DNA from: Caldilineaceae bacterium
Lineage (GTDB): Bacteria; Chloroflexota; Anaerolineae; Caldilineales; Caldilineaceae
Assembly (NCBI GenBank): GCA_019637695.1
Contig: JAHBVG010000008.1
Location: forward strand, 56,678 to 120,677
Direction of reading: 5' to 3'
DNA: 64,000 bases
Part shown: piece by piece, positions 35,691 to 44,611 of the stretch
Position numbering within the stretch: the stretch's first letter is position 1
Layout: each line of letters begins with the position of its first letter
Program-made: the position numbers and the translations under genes
Notes under the pieces: generated by a model
Database searches by the model: none
What the model was told of the DNA's origin: nothing
Seen by the model: the letters and a program-made list of their open reading frames with translations, nothing else

Positions 35691-36395
35691 TCACTCGCCA
35701 GTCTCCAGCCAATAGCCTACCCCGCGCTCGGTGAGCAGATAGCGCGGGTGAGCCGGGTCCGGCTCGATCTTCTGGCGCAGGCGATAGATCAGCACTTTGA
35801 GCGATTCCACCTCGTCGCCGCGTTCATACCCCCAGACGCGCTGCAAAAGCAGTTCGTTCTCGACGATATGACCGGCGTTCTGCGCCAGAACTTCCAGCAA
35901 CCGATACTCGGTATTGGTCAAGCGCACCGGCTCACCGGCCAGCGTTACGCGCCGTCGTGCAAAATCAATTGTCATCTCCCCGCTGCGATAGGGATGTTCC
36001 ATGGGCTGCGTCTGCCCGGTTGTGCGCCGGAGTACCGAGCGGATGCGCGCCAGCAGTTCCAGGTGCCCAAAAGGTTTGACAATGTAATCATCTGCACCCA
36101 GTTCCAGCCCCCGCACTTTGGAGAGTTCGTCGTTCTGTACGGTGAGAAAGATCACCGGCACAGCGCTCGTCAGGCGCAGCTCTTTCAAGACATCAAACCC
36201 GTGCATGACCGGCATCGATAAGTCGAGCAAGATCAGGTCCGGCGATTCGCGTGCAATCAGCTCAAGGCCGCTGGGGCCGTCGTGGGCTTCGATTACTTGC
36301 CACTCCGGCACTTGCAACGTAATGGACAGGCGCACCGCCCGTGTGATCTCCGGGTCGTCGTCGATCACCAGGATCCTACAAGTCGCCTTCTTCAT
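35691..36395 (-). CDS. OmpR/KdpE-family response regulator
   Basis: A 234-residue two-domain regulator. The receiver domain has acidic IDDD, phospho-acceptor D58 in LLDLSMP, T85 and K107 (VKPF). The winged-helix DNA-binding domain ends LIYRLRQKIEPDPAHPRYLLTERGVGYWLE. ATG 36395 overlaps the kinase stop as ATGA, so both are made from one message. The likely targets are the stress-type membrane genes divergently placed upstream of the kinase. Confidence 0.93.
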   Translation of the reverse strand: MKKATCRILVIDDDPEITRAVRLSITLQVPEWQVIEAHDGPSGLELIARESPDLILLDLSMPVMHGFDVLKELRLTSAVPVIFLTVQNDELSKVRGLELGADDYIVKPFGHLELLARIRSVLRRTTGQTQPMEHPYRSGEMTIDFARRRVTLAGEPVRLTNTEYRLLEVLAQNAGHIVENELLLQRVWGYERGDEVESLKVLIYRLRQKIEPDPAHPRYLLTERGVGYWLETGE

Positions 36396-38302
36396 GGGTG
36401 ATCCTCTATAACACTTCCCTCCGCAACCAGGGGGAGGGTAAAACAGAAGCGGCTGCCGCCGCCAGGCCGATCCTCTACCCAGATCTGTCCGCCGTGTCGG
36501 TTCACTACCATGCGGCAGATCCATAGCCCCAGCCCTGCGCCTCCGTTGACCTGCGTCGCCGGGCGTGCGTGAAACTTTTCGAAGATAATATCTCGTTGCT
36601 CCGGCGGTACGCCAGGCCCCTCATCCTCTACACAGACCTGCATCACCTCCTCTGCCTGGGACAAAGTCGGCTGGATCGTCACAACGATCGTGCTTTCTTT
36701 CGGCGCGAACTTGGCAGCGTTGACCAGCAGATTGGTGATCACATGCTCCAACTGGCTGCCATCGACCTGCACCAGGGGCAGGTCTGGAGCAGCCTGAACT
36801 TCGACGGTCTGATGCTTGAGCGCCAGCCAGGATGAGATATGCCTCACCACCTGATGGACCAAGGCTGGCAGGTCGAATGGGCGCAGGTGCAGTTCAACGG
36901 CGCCGGAGTCCAACTTGGCCGCCTCCAGCCTGCTGTGGATCGACCACGCCAGCCGCGCCAGATTGCCGTCGACGGCCTCAACGATCTCGCGGCGGGTTTC
37001 ATCGGGCAGATCGGGCAACTGTCGCACCAAAGGCATGGGCGTCGTCAGCACGGTCAGCGGGGTTTTCATGTCGTGGGCTACCGCCATGAGATAGGTCAGC
37101 TGCAGCTCTTGAAACTCTTGCAACCGTTTGACCTGCTCCTGCTCGCGGGCGAAAAGTTGCGCATACCGTACAGCCAGCCCAGCCTCCACTGCAATGTCAT
37201 GGGCAAATGTCTCCTCATCGGCGCTCAACGGTTGCTCGCTTTGCCTGCCGCATAGGAGCGCGCCCATCACCTCCCCAGAAGGGGGATGGAGGGGAAGGAG
37301 GATGGCCTGCCCAACTTTATCCCCGGCCAGGGATGTGGGCAGCGGTGTGGCATACCCCGCGCCTGCGCCGCTCACAGCCGGCTGCTCGGTCGGTAGCTGC
37401 AAGTCAACGATCCGCTCCCCTATGGGATGACGGGGGGTAGTGGAAGCAACCACCCGGGGCGATGGATCGGGCGGATTGGGTAACAGCAAAAGCACAAGCT
37501 CGGTCTGGGGCAAGGCACGCGCTACCTCAAGGATGATCTCGTACATGCGCGCCACTTCCGGTCCCTCTTCAGCCAGCCGCCGGCCAAATTCGTGGAGCGC
37601 TGTTCTGCGTCTGGTCTCTTCGAGTGCCGCCTGATAGCTCTCGGCGTCACGCCGCAACTGTGCGATCAAGAACAGGCTGACGCCCCCCAATACCAGCAAC
37701 ACCATGGACTCGTCCATGGCGACGCGCGCCATGTTTGCGTCCCACATTGTCGTCGCCATAAGGGTGCGCCCCAGGAGCATGTGAAGCACAATCACCCCCA
37801 AGATAAAGATCCCTGCCACCCGGGTCTTGAGCGCTAGTACAGCATAGAGGACGACCATAGCGATGGGATAGAAATAAATGCTGCCGATGCCGCCTGCGAT
37901 GGCATAGAAAAGGATTGCAGAGAAGAGCATGATCCACAGGAAACAGCCTGCCTGGCCAGAAGCCAGCGGTTTTTTCCACCAGATGAAGTAGGAAGCGACA
38001 GCTTCATAGATCACAAATGCGGATAACACGATTATAGGGTTAAACAGGTAGAAGGTCTGGCCCATAAAGGGCAGGGGACGATCCACGCCATAGATACGCA
38101 CGACGGCCAGGGCGACCAAGATGAGCGTCAGCTTGGCGAGTACGAAGAACTGATCAGACCAGGGAATGGGAGCTTTTTCCAGCCAACTGGCCGGAGCGTA
38201 CGGTTTATGGGCCGATGTTGAGGGAACGACAGTCACCGTCTGGCTCCATCCTCTCTCTCGCTGCAACATTTCTAGCTGTGCGAACCGCCGCATGATCTCC
38301 AT
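36392..38302 (-). CDS. Membrane sensor histidine kinase with GAF domain
   Basis: A 636-residue kinase. Five or six hydrophobic segments span about residues 50-217, followed by a GAF-like domain (about 235-385). A HisKA dimerisation helix has H410 in VAHDMKTPL. The HATPase part shows NLLVNAAKFAP, DEGPGVPP and GLGLWICRMVVNRHGG. GAGG precedes ATG 38302. The membrane part is of an unclassified MASE-like type. It is coupled to the downstream response regulator by an ATGA overlap. Confidence 0.92.
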   Translation of the reverse strand: MEIMRRFAQLEMLQRERGWSQTVTVVPSTSAHKPYAPASWLEKAPIPWSDQFFVLAKLTLILVALAVVRIYGVDRPLPFMGQTFYLFNPIIVLSAFVIYEAVASYFIWWKKPLASGQAGCFLWIMLFSAILFYAIAGGIGSIYFYPIAMVVLYAVLALKTRVAGIFILGVIVLHMLLGRTLMATTMWDANMARVAMDESMVLLVLGGVSLFLIAQLRRDAESYQAALEETRRRTALHEFGRRLAEEGPEVARMYEIILEVARALPQTELVLLLLPNPPDPSPRVVASTTPRHPIGERIVDLQLPTEQPAVSGAGAGYATPLPTSLAGDKVGQAILLPLHPPSGEVMGALLCGRQSEQPLSADEETFAHDIAVEAGLAVRYAQLFAREQEQVKRLQEFQELQLTYLMAVAHDMKTPLTVLTTPMPLVRQLPDLPDETRREIVEAVDGNLARLAWSIHSRLEAAKLDSGAVELHLRPFDLPALVHQVVRHISSWLALKHQTVEVQAAPDLPLVQVDGSQLEHVITNLLVNAAKFAPKESTIVVTIQPTLSQAEEVMQVCVEDEGPGVPPEQRDIIFEKFHARPATQVNGGAGLGLWICRMVVNRHGGQIWVEDRPGGGSRFCFTLPLVAEGSVIEDHP

Positions 38303-38466
38303 AAGTATACCTCAAGTAGCGACACATATCCCCAGTCGCTGGCTACAAATTTTGTAGCTGGGCACTGGCGAAATCGATTGGCTCAGGAGAGACCAATCTC
38401 CAAAATCCGACACCCTTTACCAAAGACACAGATGAAAAACGCCAGTGTCCAATTTTGTAACCAAAT

Positions 38467-38494
38467 GTTCACCTTCGTTCACTGGGGTGTTCAC
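38467..38494. promoter_or_regulatory. Three GTTCAC direct repeats in the divergent intergenic region
   Basis: GTTCAC starts at 38467, 38477 and 38489, spaced 10 and 12 bases. OmpR-family regulators often bind direct repeats spaced by one helical turn, so this is a candidate site for the adjacent response regulator. Confidence 0.5.
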
Positions 38495-38580
38495 CAACGC
38501 CGGGTATAACAGAGATGTTGGTGCGCAGCAAAGAGCCAAACGAGTCTACGGACTTGAATCACGAATGCAGAGGTAGATCG

Positions 38581-38940
38581 ATGCAAAAGATCAAGAACAT
38601 GAATTGGATCATGGCAGTGGTTGGGATCTGGGTGGCAATCGCCCCGTTCCTCCTGCGCTACGGCCACATCGCAACGGCGCGCTGGAACGATCTGATTGTC
38701 GGGCTGACCATCTTCGTCCTGGCGATTGCCTCGGCCCTGACAAGTTACGAGAACGGCATCAGGACGATGGGTTGGGTCACGACGATGGCTGGTCTGTGGC
38801 TGCTGTTGGCCCCCTTTATCCTTGGCTACTCGGTGGTAGTAATTGCCTTGTGGACCGACATTATCGCCGGTGCTGTAATCTTGGCGCTCTCTATGTCGGT
38901 CGAGCGCGAACTGCCTCAAATTGTGCGTCATACCAGTTGA
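38581..38940 (+). CDS. SPW-repeat membrane protein
   Basis: A 119-residue protein with four hydrophobic segments and two copies of the SPW-type unit: WIMAVVGIWVAIAPFLL and WVTTMAGLWLLLAPFIL, each ending near a W-x-D turn (ARWNDLIVG, ALWTDIIAG). Function unknown. ATG 38581 follows AGAGG. It is the first of several small membrane genes divergent from the two-component system, which suggests a stress regulon. Confidence 0.85.
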   Translation: MQKIKNMNWIMAVVGIWVAIAPFLLRYGHIATARWNDLIVGLTIFVLAIASALTSYENGIRTMGWVTTMAGLWLLLAPFILGYSVVVIALWTDIIAGAVILALSMSVERELPQIVRHTS

Positions 38941-38990
38941 ATCTGTGTCGTTTCTATTCAATCAAGTTTCAATCAAAAAGGAGATATGTC

Positions 38991-39554
38991 ATGTACGAGT
39001 TAATGGTGGTTGGGTTCAAGAAGGACATGTTCCGGGCATCGACCGTCCTGAACAAGCTGATCGATCTGAAGGTGGCGTGGGTGGTGGACCTGCAAGATGG
39101 CGTCGCCGTCTACCGCGACTATAGCGGGCGGCTGCGCATCGACCAGAGCTACCGGATGACCACAGGCGAAGGAGCGGCTTGGGGCGCGTTGTGGGGCACG
39201 TTGATCGGCGGGCTGCTCGCAGTGCCCTTCACGGCAGGAGCCAGCGCTGCGGTTGCGGCGGGGGCGATTGCCGCCGGTGTGGTTGGCGGCGGGGCAATTG
39301 GCGCCTTGGGCGGAGCGATAGACGCCGATTGGTGGAAGGACGAGATCGGCATCTCCGAAAAGTTTGTGGCCGAGGTCGGCGCCTTGATTGAACCGGGCGA
39401 CTCCGCCATCTTCGCCCTGGTGCGCACCTACGATCCCGAATATGTGGCCGAACAGTTCCGTGGCTACGGCGGCACAGTCCTGCGCTCTTCGTTGACTCAG
39501 GAGCAGAGCGCCAAGGTGCAGGCTATGCTCGAGGGCAGCCGATCGGCGGCATAG
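38991..39554 (+). CDS. DUF1269-type glycine-zipper membrane protein
   Basis: A 187-residue protein. A small alpha/beta start (MYELMVVGFKKDMFRASTVLNKL) is followed by a Gly/Ala-rich double membrane segment (GALWGTLIGGLLAVPF; AAVAAGAIAAGVVGGGAIGALGG) and then a soluble domain with FVAEVGALIEPGDSAIFALV. This order is typical of DUF1269. AAGGAG lies eight bases upstream of the ATG. Confidence 0.85.
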   Translation: MYELMVVGFKKDMFRASTVLNKLIDLKVAWVVDLQDGVAVYRDYSGRLRIDQSYRMTTGEGAAWGALWGTLIGGLLAVPFTAGASAAVAAGAIAAGVVGGGAIGALGGAIDADWWKDEIGISEKFVAEVGALIEPGDSAIFALVRTYDPEYVAEQFRGYGGTVLRSSLTQEQSAKVQAMLEGSRSAA

Positions 39555-39701
39555 ATCGCAGCCTCAGGCGGAATGCTGGTCGGCGCCCTACCGAAACTCG
39601 ATAAGACGCCGACCAGCATTCCCAACCGGGATTCTGCGTGCGATGCATCTATCTGGCATTGATTGTGTGGACAATTTTAAGACTGATTAGGAGAAAATCT
39701 T

Positions 39702-40796
39702 ATGTCATCCGAATTGATTATCTTTAAGTTTCCGGCTGTCACCGGAGCTGACGACATGGTGAAACTGCTCAAGAGCTTCCAGGCGCAAAACTTTGTCGAG
39801 GTGAAAGACGCTATCGTGGCTATGAAGTACGACGAACAGCGTGTGGAAGTGCGCCAGGCGCTGAATTCTGGCCGAGGAAAGGGAGCGGCTGCCGGCGCCC
39901 TGGCTGGTGCGCTCCTGGGATTGCCGAGTGGACCCGCCGGTGCGGCCATTGGTCTCGCCGCCGGCGCTTTGACCGGGCGCGTTGCCGAGGCCACACGTGA
40001 GCCGGGCGCGCAGAGCCAGGAGATCGAAAGCCTGGTTCATTACGAGCTTCAGCCGGGCGAATCGATCCTGTTGGTCTATGCGGATCCCGTGTGGAGCGCG
40101 CAGATCGAACAGATCGCCAGGGACGTTGACACGGCCGTTTACCGCCGATCCCAGTCTCAATTTGCCGGGGTCGACGCAACTGAGGGCATTGAAATCTACA
40201 AAGCCACGCTGGTCACCACCTACAGGTCGTGGGAAGAAGAGTTGGCGCATGCACGGGTGGAATTAGCACTACTGCGCGATCGGGCCGCAGCCGCAGCGCA
40301 GGCCGAACGCGCGGGAATCCAGCGCCAGATGGCAGAGGCCAAAGCGAGGATCGATCAGTTCTATCAGAACGTGCTGCGCACGCTGGATGTCCGGCGGCAA
40401 CAGATCGACACGGAGCTTGCCCGGCTTGAAGCGGCTGTCAAGGGAGCGCAGGCGCAGGCCAAGGCCGACATTGAGCGGCAAATTGCCGCCGCGCAGGAGG
40501 CGCAAGAGACGCTGCGGATGCAGATCGACGAGACGCTGTCGCAGTGGCTCAATGACCTCCAGGCCGATACCGAGAATCTCAAGGCCCAGGTGGCCAAGAG
40601 CAGCAGCGAGACCCGCGCCGCATGGGAAGCGCGCATCGCCGCACTGGAGGCCCAGATGGAAGCCAACCAAAAACGGCTGGCACAGTTGCACAAGGCGCGG
40701 GGCGCCGCCTGGGGTGATCTGCGCCAGAGCGTCGCCGAAGCCGTCAAAGCCTATCGAGAGACGCTTCGCAAGGCCGAGGATGAATTCCGTAACTGA
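39702..40796 (+). CDS. DUF1269-like membrane protein with coiled-coil extension
   Basis: A 364-residue protein. The first ~160 residues repeat the plan of the gene before it: alpha/beta start, Gly/Ala-rich membrane segment GKGAAAGALAGALLGLPSGPAG, and ESLVHYELQPGESILLVYAD. Residues ~175-364 are a long charged helix rich in Ala, Gln, Glu and Arg, predicted coiled coil. It may tether the membrane protein to a partner. It is an extended paralogue of its neighbour. Confidence 0.78.
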   Translation: MSSELIIFKFPAVTGADDMVKLLKSFQAQNFVEVKDAIVAMKYDEQRVEVRQALNSGRGKGAAAGALAGALLGLPSGPAGAAIGLAAGALTGRVAEATREPGAQSQEIESLVHYELQPGESILLVYADPVWSAQIEQIARDVDTAVYRRSQSQFAGVDATEGIEIYKATLVTTYRSWEEELAHARVELALLRDRAAAAAQAERAGIQRQMAEAKARIDQFYQNVLRTLDVRRQQIDTELARLEAAVKGAQAQAKADIERQIAAAQEAQETLRMQIDETLSQWLNDLQADTENLKAQVAKSSSETRAAWEARIAALEAQMEANQKRLAQLHKARGAAWGDLRQSVAEAVKAYRETLRKAEDEFRN

Positions 40797-40863
40797 GCCT
40801 GGCGGCTACGGGTTTGCGATCAAGATCGAGACATTGTTTTCGTGTCTTCTCAATATTCCGGGA

Positions 40864-40893
40864 TGTACGGACACGATATATCGTGTCCGTACA
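40864..40893. repeat. Perfect 30-bp palindrome
   Basis: TGTACGGACACGATA is followed at once by its exact complement TATCGTGTCCGTACA. It lies between the coiled-coil gene and hdeD. No T-run follows, so an operator or cruciform is as likely as a terminator. Confidence 0.88.
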
Positions 40894-40987
40894 GTTGCCA
40901 CCCCAGGTTATTGAGCAGATATATGTTTTCAAACAAAGAGTATTTCTTTCAACCAACAACTGTTCAATCGAAAGCGAGGATATCGTG

Positions 40988-41551
40988 ATGTTAGAGTTCA
41001 TGGCGCGTGATTGGTGGGTTCTCGTACTGCGTGGGATCGCTGCGGTGATCTTGGGTGTAGCGGTCCTGGCGATGCCGGGCATTGCACTCTCGGTGTTAGT
41101 ACTCCTGTGGGGCGCGTATGCGGTGGTGGATGGCATCTTTGCGCTGGTTATGGCCTTCCAAGGGCGTACCACACATCGCTGGATCACCGGGCTGGAAGGG
41201 GTGATCAGTATTATCGCCGGGGTGGCGACTTTCTTCTGGCCGGGCATTACGGCGATGGTACTGCTCTATGTGGTGGCGGTCTGGGCCATTCTCACCGGTA
41301 TTTTGGAACTGATTGCCGCCATCCAATTGCGCAAAGAGATCAGCGGCGAGTTCTGGATGGGCTTGGGCGGGGTGCTGTCAGTTGTCTTCGGAGTGCTGTT
41401 GATCCTCTTCCCTGGCGCTGGCATGTTGTCGCTGCTGTGGATGCTCGGTGTTTATGAGATTGGCTTTGGCATCGCCCTGGTCATCCTCGGCGTCCAACTG
41501 CGCAGAGCTATCCCACAAGGCGACAAGCCGCAGCCGATGCAACCGGCCTAG
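40988..41551 (+). CDS. hdeD: HdeD family membrane protein (DUF308)
   Basis: A 187-residue protein with six hydrophobic segments in the DUF308 repeat pattern: RGIAAVILGVAVLAMPGIAL, GLEGVISIIAGVATFFWPGITAM and GLGGVLSVVFGVLLILFPGAG. HdeD is linked to acid or general stress in enterobacteria. GAGG precedes ATG 40988. It is one of the membrane stress-type genes of this block. Confidence 0.9.
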   Translation: MLEFMARDWWVLVLRGIAAVILGVAVLAMPGIALSVLVLLWGAYAVVDGIFALVMAFQGRTTHRWITGLEGVISIIAGVATFFWPGITAMVLLYVVAVWAILTGILELIAAIQLRKEISGEFWMGLGGVLSVVFGVLLILFPGAGMLSLLWMLGVYEIGFGIALVILGVQLRRAIPQGDKPQPMQPA

Positions 41552-41578
41552 TAGAGAACGGCGTAGATAGTTCTATCG

Positions 41579-41640
41579 GTAACGAGTAAGGAATAATGAG
41601 TAAAAAGGGAGTCGTCCACTCATTACTCCTTACTCGTTAC
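41579..41640. repeat. Low-complexity inverted repeat after hdeD
   Basis: Arms 41579-41601 and 41618-41640 (GTAACGAGTAAGGAATAATG...) pair with one mismatch over 23 bases. Repetitive words GAGTAA and AATGAGTAA make it similar in style to the other gene-end hairpins. Confidence 0.85.
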
Positions 41641-41757
41641 GTTGAACAAGACCCTGCCCGTTTTTGCACCGACGGCGTGGCTGGCCCTTATAGAGACTTT
41701 TGGACGAGCTAACAAGTATCACTCTGGTTATCGCGATTTAGCTGAGGAGAGAAAACC

Positions 41758-43884
41758 ATGCGCCGCTATCTAGTTCAGGTTCTCATCAACGCGTTGGCGA
41801 TTACCTTCGTCCTCATCCTGCTTCCCCAGGTAGATATCCGGCCCGGCAACCTGCCCATGAGCTTCGTCGCCGGCCTGCTTTTTAGCCTGGTCAACACCTT
41901 CATCAAACCCCTGGTGATCATCCTGATCGGGCAGCTTCTGATCCAGACAATGGGCATGTTGATGAGCTTCATCAGCACCGTTGGGTTCGCGCTGTTGATC
42001 TGGATTTTGCCCTTCGGCTGGGCGATTGACCAGCCTCAGTGGCTGTGGATCGTGGTGGCCGCCGGTCTCATGTCGTTGGCCGTAACGCTGCTGGACGCGC
42101 TGCTGGGGTTGGATCAGCCCCAATTGGACGAAGAGGGGCGTGGGCAATTTGTCTGGCAGTGGCTCGATCGCATCCCTGGCTGGATGACGACCGAACTTGT
42201 GGAGAATGTGCGGACAGAGCAGGTAATGCGGACCATCTACCGCTATGGGCTGGACATTGCCCTCTCGCCCACACCCATCAGCCGCATCCGCAACCGCGTA
42301 GAGATCTGGATCTCAGGACACCCTACCTATCTCGCTGGCCTGAGTACGCCGACCAAGGTACGTCTGCTGCTACAGGAGCTTGGCCCGACCTATGTCAAGT
42401 TCGGGCAGATGGTCTCGACGCAGGCCGAGAATTTGCCGGAGGAATGGGCAGTTGAGTTGGCCAGGCTGCAAAATACGGTGTCCCCGTTCCCCTATGAGGA
42501 GGTGCGGGCGATCATCGCTCAGGAGTTGGGCGCGCCCCCCGAAGAGATCTTTGCGACCTTTGAGCAGAGGCCGCTGGCTGCAGCTTCCATGGCGCAGGTG
42601 CATCGAGCCACACTTCCGACGGGGGAGGCGGTGGCGGTCAAGGTGCAGCGTCCCAACATTGCCGCCAAGATGAACGCAGATTTACGCGTGATGGCCAAAT
42701 TGGTGCGCGTACTCGAAAGTCGTGTGGCGGTTGCCCGTTCCCTCAATCTGACAGGCATGATCGAGGAGTTTGCGATTGGCGCGCGCAAGGAGATGGACTT
42801 TCAGAACGAAGCCTTTCACGCCCGACAACTCGCCGCGAATATGTCTGGTATTTCCACCGTTCATATTCCCCACATTGATGGCGAGCGGAGTTCCAGCCGC
42901 GTGTTGACAATGGAGTTTATCGATGGGGTGAAGATCACCGACACGGCGGCCATCGACCAGGCTGGGCTGGATCGTGGGGCCGTGGCGCAGACGGTTGTGC
43001 GCGCTTTGGTGAAACAGATCTTGATCGACGGCTTTTTTCACGGCGATCCCCACCCTGGCAACATCTTTATCGATTCTCAGAGCGGCGCCATCACATTCCT
43101 GGATTTGGGCCTCATTGGTGAACTGCCGCCCCTACAACGATTCGATCTGCTGGATCTGCTCTGGAGCGTCAATCAGGGCGACCCCGAGAGCCTGGCGACA
43201 GCCGCCTTGCGCCTGACGGACCACCCTGGCACACTCGATGAACGCGCCTTTCGGGCGGATGTTGTTCGCGCCTACGATCAATACTGGGTCTATACCGCCG
43301 GAAGAATCTCGTTTGCGGCGATGGTGGAGGCCATACGTAACGTCTTGACGGCGCACGGTCTGCGGATGAATCGAAATTTGTCGCTTGCGTTCAAAGCCAT
43401 TACGCAGGCCGAAGGGATCGCCGTCGCCTTGCAGCCGCAGATGAAGTGGGTGGAGGTCGCCTATGAGGAAGTGACCACGTTGTTGCAAGACCAATTTACT
43501 GTCGAACGCGTCGCCGAACAGGTGAGGACACAAGCCGTACGCGGCGCAAAAGAATTGTTGCGCGAGTTGCCCGGTCTCCAGGACGCTGTCGGCCAATGGC
43601 TGGATCAATTTCGGCGGGGACGCTTTGTGGTAGAGCTGAATACGGATGCGTTGGCCGACAGTGTGACACACTTCAGCCAGAGTATGCGCCGGGTGACAGT
43701 GGCGCTGATCCTGATTGGCATGTTGATCGGTTCAGCCATTGCCTCGAGTCTGTTGGTGACGCTACAAGACACACAATGGGCCTTCTTGCCGATCTTGGCG
43801 ATGGGGATCTTCATCCTGGCGTCGCTTTTTAGTGGGATTGTCGTCCTCAGGATGCTGCGGGCTGAACAAGCGGACAGACCATGA
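41758..43884 (+). CDS. Holin-like (DUF360) / ABC1-UbiB atypical kinase fusion
   Basis: A 708-residue fusion. Residues 1-~118 are a four-helix module of the phage-holin-IV/YvlD type (LPQVDIRPGNLPMSFVAGLLFSLVN, NTFIKPLVIILIGQ). Residues ~150-640 are an ABC1/UbiB kinase-like protein: KFGQMVSTQAENLP (KxGQ), AAASMAQVHRA with the A-rich loop, AVKVQRPN (K295), HGDPHPGN (428-435) and FLDLG. Two C-terminal helices follow. UbiB proteins support quinone or lipid handling. The usual gene is ~550 residues, so the N-terminal membrane module is extra. Confidence 0.9.
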   Translation: MRRYLVQVLINALAITFVLILLPQVDIRPGNLPMSFVAGLLFSLVNTFIKPLVIILIGQLLIQTMGMLMSFISTVGFALLIWILPFGWAIDQPQWLWIVVAAGLMSLAVTLLDALLGLDQPQLDEEGRGQFVWQWLDRIPGWMTTELVENVRTEQVMRTIYRYGLDIALSPTPISRIRNRVEIWISGHPTYLAGLSTPTKVRLLLQELGPTYVKFGQMVSTQAENLPEEWAVELARLQNTVSPFPYEEVRAIIAQELGAPPEEIFATFEQRPLAAASMAQVHRATLPTGEAVAVKVQRPNIAAKMNADLRVMAKLVRVLESRVAVARSLNLTGMIEEFAIGARKEMDFQNEAFHARQLAANMSGISTVHIPHIDGERSSSRVLTMEFIDGVKITDTAAIDQAGLDRGAVAQTVVRALVKQILIDGFFHGDPHPGNIFIDSQSGAITFLDLGLIGELPPLQRFDLLDLLWSVNQGDPESLATAALRLTDHPGTLDERAFRADVVRAYDQYWVYTAGRISFAAMVEAIRNVLTAHGLRMNRNLSLAFKAITQAEGIAVALQPQMKWVEVAYEEVTTLLQDQFTVERVAEQVRTQAVRGAKELLRELPGLQDAVGQWLDQFRRGRFVVELNTDALADSVTHFSQSMRRVTVALILIGMLIGSAIASSLLVTLQDTQWAFLPILAMGIFILASLFSGIVVLRMLRAEQADRP

Positions 43885-44192
43885 GTCGATACAGCTTTTA
43901 GGCCAATCGTGCAGAAAGAGCTCCAAAAGACGGTCATCGGTGGTGGCTTTTTCCACCATGAGCATCACCTCACCCCAGACGGAGCGTAATCTTGGTATAC
44001 ACGTGCACTAAAAGGTTTTCGGTGGGGTCAGGATGTGTATGACCTTTTTGCAGGTCAACCGGGAGGCGAACCTTTGGTGAGCAATACGCTGACGGTCATC
44101 CATGGGAACGGCCTCCCGATGAGCAACCTGATCGAGTCTATTCAAGCAATCAGTCGTATTTTACTGTCTTCTTCCTCGACATACTCCCACAA
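43885..44192. other. Decayed region with a PLD C-terminal remnant and an IS200/IS605-like end
   Basis: On the minus strand 43968-43898 reads MMLMVEKATTDDRLLELFLHDWPK, which matches the C-terminus of the broken phospholipase gene to its right; it is a second copy of that end. At about 44178-44216 the minus strand has GAAAGCCCACGGCCTTAG TTGTGGGAGTATGTC, a hairpin like the right end of IS200/IS605 elements. No tnpA or tnpB is present. Confidence 0.55.
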
Positions 44193-44609
44193 CTAAGGCC
44201 GTGGGCTTTCTGCCGGGTTTGTCGTAACCGATGCCCAATCGTGCAGAAAGACCTCTAAGAGACGGTCATAGATCAGTGGATTTTCCACGAGCAGCTTTCA
44301 TGGTTTTGAGTTTGTGGCTGATCTCGCTGCCGTTGAGGCTACCCACGGCGGACCATCGTTCGTCTCCAATCTGGAAGAGACTCATCTTGGCGTGGATGCC
44401 CAACAGTGTTGGGTTGCCCACTCGCGCCTGGATATCTAGATTTTCGGCGGCAGCGACGGTGTGGAGATAGTCCATCGTGGCGCGATTTCCACGGGGATCG
44501 GCGCGCGTGTCGAAAAGACTATCCAATAGAAGACGTACCTTGGCGCCACGCCGCGCCGCGTCGATCAGCGCGTTCAGCCGCGGATTGGGATCGGCAATGG
44601 GGTTGCTGG
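44193..44609 (-). pseudogene. Phospholipase-D-like protein, C-terminal part after IS insertion
   Basis: This continues the PLD gene of 45714-47281. It reads [22 protein letters not shown] and carries the second HKD motif, [26 protein letters not shown]. Near 44285 the frame shifts: the expected ending [19 protein letters not shown] continues in another frame to a TAG at 44193. The gene is thus broken twice, by the IS element and by this frameshift. Confidence 0.85.
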
Positions 44610-44611
44610 TA

